The translations under genes were made by a program, and so were the position numbers. Shown piece after piece: positions 55,601 through 64,000 of a DNA stretch of 64,000 nt (position 1 is its first letter; each line of letters begins with the position of its first letter). Source of the stretch: Motacilla alba alba. Lineage: Eukaryota > Chordata > Aves > Passeriformes > Motacillidae. The stretch spans positions 10,209,355 to 10,273,354 of the forward strand of contig NC_052032.1 in the NCBI RefSeq assembly GCF_015832195.1, read 5' to 3'. The notes below the pieces were generated by a model, which was not told the origin of the DNA, ran no database searches, and saw only the letters and a program-made list of their open reading frames with translations.

Positions 55601-58600
55601 GAGGGGGGATTCCCAGTCCAGGCTGGGAATGTACCCCTGAGTTTCCTGAACTCCAGAACTGTGGGGAGCCCGGGGCTCAGCTGGGCATAGCGTGCTGGCT
55701 CCTTCTCCACATCTGTGCCCCTGTAAACTGATGGGGAGCTGCTTTTGCCAGTTGTTTGTAGACCCTCCTGTCTTGTGACTGGTGTGATTAAAGGCAGTAA
55801 AGAGATGGTTTCTCTCTGCCAGGCTCCTGCAGAGCAGCCTTGGGCCATCTGCTGACTGGTCTGTTGTGGTTCTGGCCGCTGCTGTCGCGGTGGCTGCAGC
55901 TCTGCTGTTGTGCAACAGCCACGTATGGAAAGCTTTAGCCTTTAATGTGAAAAACGGGAAAGACAGATGCAATCTGGGGCTAATATTGCTCTTGGATGTT
56001 TTCTCTCATCTCTCAGGAGCTCTCTTGCTGCTGCCTTTCCTCACTCTGAGCACCAGAGCTCCTTTTTCACTTGATAAAGCAGGCACAGCCACTGTCCCCC
56101 AAGCCCAGATCCCTGCTGAGGGTGTTCCTCAGCAGCTCCAGAGGATGTGAACCATCTCCTCATGATGGTGGTGACCTCAGCCTGTGCATACTCACACCTC
56201 ACAGAAATGACTGTTTGCAGGGTTTTCCCTAGCTGTGATTCCAGGTTCAAGCAGATGCTCAGTGGGTGTCTGGTTAAACCAGCAAAACCCCTTCATTAGA
56301 AAAGTATGGAAAAAAGGTATCAGAAAGATTTAGTGTTTCAAAAAGAATCAGAACCAAATGCCCTGTCTTGCTGGTAGGAGGATGGGAGATTTAGGAGTAG
56401 TTAGCTTGAGGAAATTAAAAAAAACACCAAAAAGATGAGTAATACAGGCAGCTCCTGTTTTTTCTATTAAGTTTCTGGGCTACACAGATTTGTAAATGAT
56501 GGCACTAAATAACCAGCCGTGCCCAAGCTCCCTGAAAGGCTCTGTGATATCAGCAGCTGATGTCCCACGGCGCAGGGACACAATTGGGTCTGTTCCTCCA
56601 GACAATACACCTGTCACTGGGAAACAGAAAGCTGGCAATTAACAGGGAGGCTCTGTGTTGGGCTTTCATCCCAGACAATGAGAAGGGCCTGGAAGAGTGA
56701 GATTAAGGCTGGCATGTCCACATGAGATTGCTGGAACAAACCTCGCTGAGACTTGGGGGCATTTAAGAAGCAAAAACAAGAAAATAAAACCCTGGTTAAA
56801 TCTAACTCTACACACAAGTTAGAAAGCAAAATAGCACTGGAACAGGGTCCTTTGCATTAGAAATGTGAGTCCGAGGATGCAGAGGGAACTTTCTTCTCTG
56901 AGATGTCTTGTTCTTGTCAGTGTATCACAGGAAATGAAGCCAAGTGAGGTTCTGCCCTCAAGGGCTGCAGAGTTCTGGGAGCTCTGCATTGCTCAGCCAG
57001 GACCAGGACTGAGCAGCAGCCTCCACAGACAAGACTTTTTACCTAACTGATGCAAGTTCCATGCCTGGGGACTCCATGCCTTGCACTCTGAATGTTTAAA
57101 GGTCTCCCAGATTACTGGCCCCACAAGGGCCCTGAAAGCAACGCAGCAGCAGTGCACTGGCACAAGCAGTGCCAGTGTGTGCTGAGCCTGGAAGGGAGCA
57201 GCTGTTAGAAAGGAACTCATTTGGTCAGGAATCTCAAGCATTTTTTCTCCTGGTGCAGGTGTTCTTCCAACACACAGGAATCAGGAAAGCCAGAGGAAAA
57301 TTAGGAAAATCTTTTCCTTGCTATCAGCTCCATCTCCCCAGGATGTAGCTTAGGACTGCGGAGAGCTGGACATTTTCTGTGCAGGAGGTGGCTGGTACAG
57401 GCAGGCTCTTGAGGCCTCCGTGGGTCACGCTGTCCCCTTGGGGAGGTATTGCTCTGCCTGTGACCTGGTGCCCTCTCCCCTCAGCTTCCTGGGGACATAT
57501 CCATCACCTAGCAGGCCCTTGATGGGAAGCCTGCAGCATCAGGAAGTTTGGGCAACCCTGATGTGACAGACTTGAAAGGAGAAGGGGAGAGGAAAGCAAG
57601 AGAAATAGACAAAGAGTGGCATTGCAAAAGATGCGGGTGTCTGGCCATAAAATCACCCCAGTGCAGACCTCCAGTGTGCAGGGCGAGGAATGTGTTTGGA
57701 TACCTGAAGAAATAGCTGGAGCACGTGTCCTCTGTGTCCCTGCCCTGCCGAGCTGTGGATGGGAAATGGCATCTGCCATCCCAGGTCCAAGCTGTGCACT
57801 TGACGACTGCTCCACGGGCAGTCAGAGGTGGCTGTGCAGGTGCAGACCTGTTTTCTAGGCTAGGGGAGTGTGGGGCCAGGGGGTGACCCTGTGCCTGTGT
57901 CCAGAGGGGCTGGGACAGTTGTCTGGGTTTTTCCAGGCGCTGCTGCTTCTGCCAGCTTGATCCACGTGTGTGTGTTAAGAGCTTGCCTGGAGTGTCAGAG
58001 ATGGGATGTCCTGCCCTGAGTTAGCCCTGGGAGCAGGAGCTGTGCCGTGACTGCAGTGCAGGGTTAATTGCTGCCTGAGTGCTGATGAATCTTCTTTTGG
58101 GGGAGCTGGAGTGGGAACCCGCAGCAGCACGAGCCAGCAGCAGCTTGTGAAACATTCAGATGTGTGAAAGGGTGAAATAATTGTGATGTGGCAGTGGTGT
58201 GACACACTTTCACAGCCCCAGTGCTGGGGAGGGAGGCGAGTCTGCACCTCTTCTACTGGTGCCTCCTGAGTCAGCCCTTGGGAAACCCTGCCTTGGGTCA
58301 AAACTGGTTCTGAGGAAAGTTTGGGTGACACTAAAACGAGGAGGAGTTGGGTTAGAGAGAGTGTCAGTTCTGAGCAGTAAACAGCAGGACAAAAAAAGAC
58401 TGGAGGAGAATAATATGTACAACTGGGCTGGGGGAATGCTGTTTTGAGGGATAACTCTGCAAGAGGCAGACTTGCACGTGACTGAGTGATCTCTGACACG
58501 CTCTGTGCTTTGTTCCATTTCTCAGTGCATCTTGCTCAGACACATGGCTTCTACTCCATTTGGCAAATATTTGATTTATACAGATTAACATGTTCCTCGC

Positions 58601-60480
58601 CCATGTGCTGGGGAGGGTTGTGTGAAAGATGTGCCTTGAGGGTGGCAGCTCAGGGTTTACTCACTGCTAAGGGAACGCTCCTTAAAATGCACCTGAGCTG
58701 ATTTTTTAAATTGACTGAGGGTAAACAGAACTGCAACCTATTCCAAACCAAGCTAACCCAGAGTGACAGCATCACCCAAATGGCACAAAACAACTTGCCC
58801 TTTTGCTCAGCTGCTTGTTAGAGAGATTTACCAGCATTAAAAGTGCTTTGGGATTTTGCCATCCAACCATCCCAAGGTCGTATGTCTGCTTGCCAAGGTC
58901 TTCATGTGCTGGACAGACACCTCTTAACTCTCGGAACTCTGTCACTTCTGATTTTTGTTAAGATGTATGAATGAAGGTGATTCCAGAAGCTGCAGCTGCC
59001 CTGAGGAGAAGGCTGACTGGCTTTGTGGGAATTAGTGCTGATACAGTGAGGAGCTGCCAGCACAGACGGCAACGAATCTGCTCCGTGGCAAGGAGCAAGC
59101 AGCTGGCAGTGCCCATGTGTGCACAGAAATCATCTGGAGAGCCAGGAGGCCCAAAGCAGCCACACTTTCTGGGCTGTGCTCTTTGGGGCCTTTTCAGTGT
59201 GATTTTAGGTGAAAGCACAATGAGATGCCAACTGTTGGTTTCCACTTGCTGGCTGTGACCTTTCCTCTGAAATGCCAGTGATGCTTTCTTGCCAGGGTCT
59301 CTAGAGCCATCCTTGATGCCAGCCAAAGCATCAAACCTTACTTGAAAGTCCAGTGTATACTTATGGAAATTAGTTCATGTTTAAATCCAGATAACTGGTG
59401 CAGGTGAGGTTGGAAACTTGGGTGGCATTCAGTGATCACAGCAAGCTTCCCTCCACCTCTCTGCATGTGCACAGAGGAAGGTTTATTTGAATACACAGAG
59501 AAGAGTGAGGCTGAGGGCTTGATCCCTTTTTAATGCTACCAGAAAAGTGTACTTTGTGCTCTTACAAAAGGTGATTCATTCTGTCTAAGGCACAGGCACA
59601 AAGACCACAGTTTTGCTGTCTGCTGGGAAACTCTAATTCTCATTAAACCTAGTCCAGCCCAAAATTTGAAATAATTTTGCAGTTTCCCTCTGAAGTTCTT
59701 TGGCGTAAAGTTGGGCTCTGCCTCGTGCCCTTTGCTCCCTCCATTTCCAAGGGAAGCAGGATCCAGTTTTGGCCAAGCCACGGTGGGCAGCAGAGCCTCC
59801 TGCAGGGCTGCCATGCTGTTGGCAGGCTCTGTGCCGCGCTGCCAGCAGTGCCAGGCCATTTCCCAACTGGCACCTGAGCTCCAGAGCAGCTGCCCCCGAG
59901 GTCCATTCTTCTGTGGGAGATTTATTGCCAAGAGCAGAGGCGTTGGGATGGGAAAATTGCTTTCATTCCCAGGCGAAGACCCTGAAGAACAAAAGCCAGT
60001 TGCTGGTGAATCCATGGAGTGATTCAAGCATTTCCTGGGACGGGAGGAGTGGGAGCTGAGTGCCTGTTGCTGTAGCAAAAGTGAGTGGGCACCAAGCAAA
60101 GGAGCAGCTCTGGCTGCTGAGGAGGGGAGCGCCACAGCCATGGGGCTGAGCTGGCCCCTCCAGCCTTGGCATTCTCCCCGGGGCAGCTGCAGGCCCCGGG
60201 GGGAGGAAACGCCAGAACGCTGAAGCTGCTGGGCGAGGACATCGCCCCAGGAGCCCGCTGGACATCTCCAGAGCCGTCCCTCTTCAGCTGCACTCCTGGG
60301 CTGGTTTGGGTCCCTTCTGCTCTGAGGATCCCTGGTCACTCCCCCGCTCCCTGATTCTCTGCCGCGATCATGCGCCAGACTTTCTGGGCAGGTTTATTGG
60401 ACACTGCTATGGAGCAGTGAGTGCCAGGGAAGAAGATCCCGGCGCTGCTGGCACAGCGGAGCAGGGAGGCTGTGAGTGCT
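52654..60480. other. Intergenic stretch between PSMB7 and ADGRD2, no gene recognised
   Basis: About 7.8 kb in which no exon with convincing protein similarity and splice sites was found on either strand. The longest open frames (minus 55972-55403 and minus 60339-59536) have unbiased, low-complexity-like translations and are probably chance. No tRNA-like sequence, tandem array or transposon end was recognised. A non-coding 5' exon of ADGRD2 could lie in its right part. Confidence 0.65.
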
Positions 60481-61240
60481 TTGCTCTCGGCCGTGGGGTG
60501 CGCTGGAGGGGCGTCCCGGGGGGCGGTGTGGGGTGAGGACGTGGGCAGTGGGGTGCGGCCGCCCAGCAGCGCCCCGGGGACTCGGAGTCGCCGTCCCGCT
60601 GCCCAGCGGGCGCGGTGCGGGAGCGGCGGCACCTTCCGTGTGCGGGGCTGCGAGGGGCGGCGGCGTGCGGGGCGGGGAGCGGGAGCGGGGAGCGGGGAGA
60701 TGTGCGGGGCGGGGTGCGGGGAGATGTGCGGGGAGATGTGCGGGGAGATGTGCGGGGCGGGGAGCGAAACGAGGTGCGGAGCGGGGAGCGGGAGCGGGGA
60801 GCGGGGAGATGTGCGGAACGGGGTGCGGAGTGCGGGGAGATGTGCGGAGCGGAGTGCGGGGAGATGTGCAGAGCGGGATGCGGGGAGATGTGCGGAGCGG
60901 GGAGATGTGCGGGGAGATGTGCAGAGCGGAGTGCGGGGAGATGTGCGGAGCGGGGTGCGGAGTGCGGGGAGATGTGCGCAGCGGGGTGCGGAGTGCCGGG
61001 AGATGTGCGCAGCGGGGTGCGGAGCGGGATGCGGAGCCGTGGTCCCGCGGACCGGCCGCGGTTCCCGCTCCCCGCCGCTCCGGACGCCGCAGCTCCGCGC
61101 CCCGCCGCGCTGTCGCGCTTGTCCCGCCGTGGCCGTGCCGGAGCTCGGCCTTGCCCGGCCCTGCCCCGCTCCCCAGACCCGGGGTGCCCGGAGCCACCGG
61201 GCTCGCCCCAGCTGGGTCACCGGGCGCTCCCCCCTGCCCC
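60480..61240. promoter_or_regulatory. CpG island upstream of ADGRD2 (candidate promoter)
   Basis: Strongly GC- and CpG-rich sequence, with unique-sequence ends (60500-60660 and 61040-61240) around a G-rich minisatellite. It lies about 1.0-1.8 kb before the first recognised ADGRD2 coding exon on the same strand and is the only CpG island between PSMB7 and that exon, so it is the best promoter candidate in view. The start site and first exon are not resolved. Confidence 0.4.
60660..61035. repeat. G-rich minisatellite built on GGGGAGATGTGC
   Basis: GAGATGTGC occurs about 13 times between 60697 and 61007. A clean 12-bp run (GGGGAGATGTGC) at 60717-60755 is surrounded by longer units that also carry GGAGCGGG or GGTGCGGAGTGC spacers. 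Stop codons are absent from several frames on both strands, which creates 280-340 codon open frames that I do not consider genes. Confidence 0.9.
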
Positions 61241-62234
61241 GTTTTCTCTGCCCAGAGCGGGTTCCAGGTTCCTGCAGCATCTCCAGGGCCCTCCTTGGAG
61301 AAGCGGACGCCTGAGGCTACAGGCGCAGGCTGAGGAGCGGGAGATTGGCGGTGCCGTGGCTCCCTCTCACCCATCAGATTTCTGCTTTTCCCAGGAGGGC
61401 CAAGAGCAGTGTTCGATGTTTCCAAAGTCTCTGCTGAACTTTGGAAGACTGTGAGCGCAGAGCCCGGGCTGCAGAGCGCATCTCCGAAGTCCCTTAGCAG
61501 CAGAGTGCTTAAATGTGCTTTTACAGAGCAGAGATCACCCGCAGCCGGCGATGCCAGCGCCCAGAGCTCTAGGGCTTGTTTGCATTGGCGTTGCCAGTTT
61601 CCATCTTGTGTCTTTACGTGCCCTCATCTATGATTTTACTAGGCTTTTTACTGTCTGCACTTAGGGTTTCCTCCCTCCGGGGCAGAGGTGGGGAGATGGG
61701 GGATCGCTGCCCAGCCCTGACCCCACAGCTCCCCGGGATGGCCCCGCGGCGCTGGGCTCTGTGTTTGGGCTCACAGAGGCTGGATTTGCAGCTCTGCAGC
61801 GTCTGCTCTGGTGCTCTGCTCCTGCAGGTTTGAAAGGCAACAAGAAAAGCTGCCGGTGATGCAACGCTGTTTAATGATGCCATTTATGGTGGCTTTTTTA
61901 TTTAGTTAATGCAGATGAAGAGGCTCTACAGTCTTGCCTGTTCCTCAGTATTGCACATCTCTGTGTTTTATGCTTAATTATTTTGTATCCTGCAAACAAA
62001 TGTTAAACGGAGACCTTTAGGTCTTCAAGAAGATCTGGGAATTCTTTGGATAAGATACTATTTGGGACAGGTATTTCAGAGGGAGTCATTTTCTCCTTTT
62101 TGTTTCAAGACTTTCTGAGGAAAGCAGCATTGTCAGGGAATGCCATTTCTGCAGGATGCTTCTGTCTCCATGAAGCGTCTCCAGTAATACTTTATTTATT
62201 CTAGCAAAGGGTGAAATCTTCCCAGCTGGTCAGC
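61240..62234. other. Sequence between the CpG island and ADGRD2 exon 1
   Basis: About 1 kb of ordinary composition without a recognised coding exon. The TTTATTTATTCTAG at about 62191-62204 is a possible acceptor for the exon that carries the ADGRD2 start codon, which would imply a non-coding exon further upstream. Confidence 0.5.
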
Positions 62235-62282
62235 ATGCTTAGGAGATACTTGAGACCTGGTTCTTGCTTCTTCAGCTTTCTG
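62235..62282 (+). CDS. ADGRD2: ADGRD2 exon 1, start of signal peptide
   Basis: ATG with A at -3, 16 codons (MLRRYLRPGSCFFSFL), then a strong donor CTG|GTGAGT, phase 0. The arginines at 3, 4 and 7 form a typical n-region. Other upstream ATGs exist, so the start is the best of several and not certain. Confidence 0.6.
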
Positions 62283-64000
62283 GTGAGTATTAACATTTTG
62301 TTTTGTTTGGGTTTTTGGTTTGGTTTTTTTATTTTTTGTTTTATTCTGGATATTTGAGATATTATTAATATTTCTCTGAATGTTACAACACATCCTCTCC
62401 ACCAGGTCGGTCTGTCCAGGAGTCTCCTTGCCTTTGCAGCCCTTGCCAAAAACCAGACTTCTAAAGGTTAGTGTTTTTATCAGCACTCTCTGTGTGTTTT
62501 GCAATATCCAGCACAGAGAAACAAAAGGTGTCTGGTGGTGCAAACAAAGGTAAAGAAACTTTTTCTGTTACCCTGTTTTGTGCCTAAAATGCTGTTTGCA
62601 GAGCTGGTATTTGCCAGGCTGTTTGCTCAGCTGCTGCCTCCGTGCCCCACTGCATCTGCAAACCAAACAGATTATTTTGTGCCTGAAAATTGCATCTGCA
62701 AGTGCAGAAGCTGGGATGAGCTTTTTGGGGATAAAGCAAGTAAAGCTGTTTTTGCATAACTGCTTTGAACAAGCTTTTCTGAGGGCCATCCCTAGGCGTG
62801 GCAGAGTGAGCTTTTCCTTTGTGCTGAGCTTAGCACGGTCGTGTGTCCCAGGGAGTGTGCCCAGCTCCAGCCCTGGCCAGAGGGCACTCACAGCACCCCT
62901 GAGCTCGGGTCCCATGGGGTCTGAGCTCTGTCACACTGTGCCCAGCTCCAGCCCTGGCCAGAGGGCACTCACAGCACCCCTCAGCTCGGGTCCCATGGGG
63001 TCTGAGCTCTGTCACACTGTGCCCAGCTCCAGCCCTGGCCAGAGGGCACTCACAGCACCCCTCAGCTCGGGTCCCATGGGGTCTGAGCTCTGTCACACTG
63101 TGCCCAGCTCCAGCCCTGGCCAGAGGGCACTCACAGCACCCCTCAGCTCGGGTCCCATGGGGTCTGAGCTCTGTCACACTGTGCCCAGCTCCAGCCCTGG
63201 CCAGAGGGCACTCACAGCACCCCTCAGCTCGGGTCCCATGGGGTCTGAGCTCTGTCACACTGTGCCCAGCTCCAGCCCAAGGGCTGCATGGGGAGATGAG
63301 CCCTGCCAGGTGCACGAGGCACTGCTTTCAACCGTGGGCTGCAGAGGCTTTCCGTTTCCCCAGGCTATGTGTGCCCCTCTCCAGGTTTTGCTCCTGTCAC
63401 AATTGAGACCCCAGGACACACGTACGAATATGTGGCCGCTGCTCTGGACTGGTGGCAAGCTGACAGGTACTGCGAGCAGCACTTTGCCCAGCTGCTCTTG
63501 GAACCCCAGGACAGTGAGCGAGGCTCCTTCAGCAAACTGCTGCAGTCCCACCACATCCGAGGCTCTGTCTGGCTAAAGGAAAGGGACGGTGTCCTGCACA
63601 AAGCAAAGAGGAGACGTGAGTGAAAGTGGACATGGGCTATTTATAGATGCTTTCAGACTGAAAAATATGACTGGAGAAGCTGTCCCTTGTTTTTTTTATT
63701 GTCAATTTATTGGCCTATGCTTCTCCCTTGCTGCTGACTGAAATTTCTCCTTCTAGGTGGCCACACTGTCCCAGTCCTGGTATTCAGAGACAAAACAGAC
63801 ACAAAATATGTGAAGGTGCTGTCTGCCTTCCCGGCCCTGCCTGCTGTCACGGCCTGTGCCCACGTGCAGTGGGACACCCGGACCCAGGAGATCGCCACCA
63901 TCTTCTCCTACGCCGTGCCCGCTTTCATCAACGAGTTCCAGCTGCGTGGCTTTGTGGATGAGGAGGGCTTCGTTCGGTTTGCTCTCATCGTCCACGGGCA
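62235..64000 (+). CDS. ADGRD2: ADGRD2 (GPR144) adhesion GPCR, 5' part, truncated by window end
   Basis: Predicted coding exons: 62235-62282, 62406-62466, 63385-63615 and 63757 past 64000. Phases agree at all three junctions (0, 1, 1). The protein starts with a basic n-region and a hydrophobic stretch (signal peptide, residues 1 to about 30), an N-glycosylation sequon NQT, a lectin-like segment (about 38-110) and the start of a pentraxin domain from residue 115. Human ADGRD2 has a pentraxin domain in its extracellular region before the GAIN/GPS and seven-helix parts, which would lie beyond 64000. The gene order NEK6-PSMB7-ADGRD2 supports the name. Exons 1 and 2 rest on splice sites, phase and signal peptide, not on sequence recognised from a relative. 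Confidence 0.75.
62406..62466 (+). CDS. ADGRD2: ADGRD2 exon 2, end of signal peptide and glycosylation sequon
   Basis: Acceptor CCTCTCCACCAG, donor GTTAGT (moderate). It encodes VGLSRSLLAFAALAKNQTSK and the first base of Gly37. The hydrophobic run ends in ALA-K, a plausible signal peptidase site, followed by the NQT sequon. Read on without splicing, the frame stops within two codons (GGT TAG), which favours an exon boundary here. Confidence 0.6.
62467..63384 (+). other. ADGRD2 intron 2
   Basis: Phase-1 intron of 918 bases, nearly half of which is the 81-bp minisatellite. The 332-codon open frame that spans the array is in a different frame from the flanking exons. Confidence 0.65.
62860..63278. 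repeat. 81-bp minisatellite, five full copies plus partial
   Basis: Copies begin with CCCAGCTCCAGCCC at 62860, 62941, 63022, 63103 and 63184, with a partial copy from 63265. Copies 2 to 5 appear identical and copy 1 differs by one base (GAGCTCGGG for CAGCTCGGG). The period equals 27 codons, so frames stay open on both strands and look like repeat proteins. Confidence 0.97.
63385..63615 (+). CDS. ADGRD2: ADGRD2 exon 3, lectin-like segment (residues 37-113)
   Basis: Acceptor CCCCTCTCCAG, donor GTGAGT, 231 bases. The product includes GHTYEYVAAALDWWQADRYC, then EQHFAQLLLEP and GSVWLKERDG. The WWQADRYCEQHFAQLL pattern resembles the first helix of C-type lectin-like domains (aromatic, A, C, H-F, L-L), but the rest of such a domain is missing and only one cysteine is present, so it is at most a half-domain. 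It links the signal peptide to the pentraxin domain. Confidence 0.85.
63757..64000 (+). CDS. ADGRD2: ADGRD2 exon 4, start of pentraxin domain (partial)
   Basis: Acceptor CTCCTTCTAG, continuing past the window end. It completes Arg114 and encodes GHTVPVLVFRDKTDTKYVKV, a variable stretch with VTACAHVQWD, then IATIFSYAVPAFINEFQLRG. The order V-F-R, Y-V-K, C at the first conserved cysteine, and IFSYA followed by N-E-F-L is that of pentraxin domains; the partner cysteine (HxCxSW region) would follow beyond 64000. Confidence 0.9.

Noticed and set aside
55403..55972. 189-codon minus-strand open frame
   Set aside because: No recognised motif; the Ala/Thr-rich stretch comes from a short GCTGC-type repeat near 55880. 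No splice or promoter context was found.
59536..60339. 267-codon minus-strand open frame
   Set aside because: No recognisable domain, ordinary non-coding composition, and several other frames in the same interval are also open. It could still be an unknown exon, but nothing supports it.
60336..61454. Five overlapping open frames of 279-343 codons on both strands
   Set aside because: They arise because the GC-rich minisatellite lacks stop codons in most frames. Translations are low-complexity repeats with no domain, and opposite-strand frames are equally open.
62578..63576. 332-codon + strand frame with five 27-residue repeats (and its minus-strand counterpart 63315-62830)
   Set aside because: The 81-bp array is a multiple of three, so it stays open in several frames. 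The frame differs from that of the flanking ADGRD2 exons and no splice sites or start support it.

Overview
The window is vertebrate nuclear DNA holding two complete spliced genes and the 5' part of a third. They are NEK6 (+ strand, coding 4778-31758), PSMB7 (- strand, coding 52230-34196) and the start of an adhesion GPCR best read as ADGRD2/GPR144 (+ strand, from 62235 past the window end). NEK6-PSMB7-ADGRD2 matches the gene order on human 9q33.3, where LHX2 lies before NEK6 and NR5A1/NR6A1 follow ADGRD2. Compact introns (NEK6 coding span about 27 kb), little recognisable transposon sequence, and many GC-rich minisatellites and CpG-rich islands suggest a bird. The block would sit on a microchromosome (the chicken chr17 equivalent, from known synteny). 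The species cannot be told from the sequence alone.

Layout: 1-4745 is upstream intron or 5' flank of NEK6, with no coding exon seen. Nine NEK6 coding exons span 4746-31758 and join in phase to give a 314-residue kinase; its 3' UTR runs to about 32.7 or 33.7 kb. PSMB7 ends tail-to-tail about 450 bp beyond the more distal NEK6 polyadenylation signal. Its eight coding exons join to 277 residues, the same length as human. Five of the eight sit within 1.7 kb of the CpG-island promoter (50.6-52.3 kb); the other three are spread over large introns of 5.9, 9.7 and 0.5 kb. A 9.5 kb stretch without a recognised gene (52.7-62.2 kb) follows, containing a strongly G-rich minisatellite island at 60.5-61.1 kb. 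Four ADGRD2 exons then encode a signal peptide, a lectin-like segment and the first half of a pentraxin domain.

The three genes are neighbours by conserved synteny and do not form a pathway. NEK6 is a mitotic kinase activated by NEK9, PSMB7 is the trypsin-like beta2 subunit of the 20S proteasome, and ADGRD2 is an orphan cell-surface receptor.

I found no undescribed biological system. The items most worth a second look are a GC-AG intron in NEK6, an 11-bp tandem array in perfect register beside the PSMB7 promoter, a nearly identical 81-bp minisatellite inside an ADGRD2 intron, intronic islands with RFX, octamer and CRE-type motifs that may be regulatory, and the reconstructed 5' end of ADGRD2.
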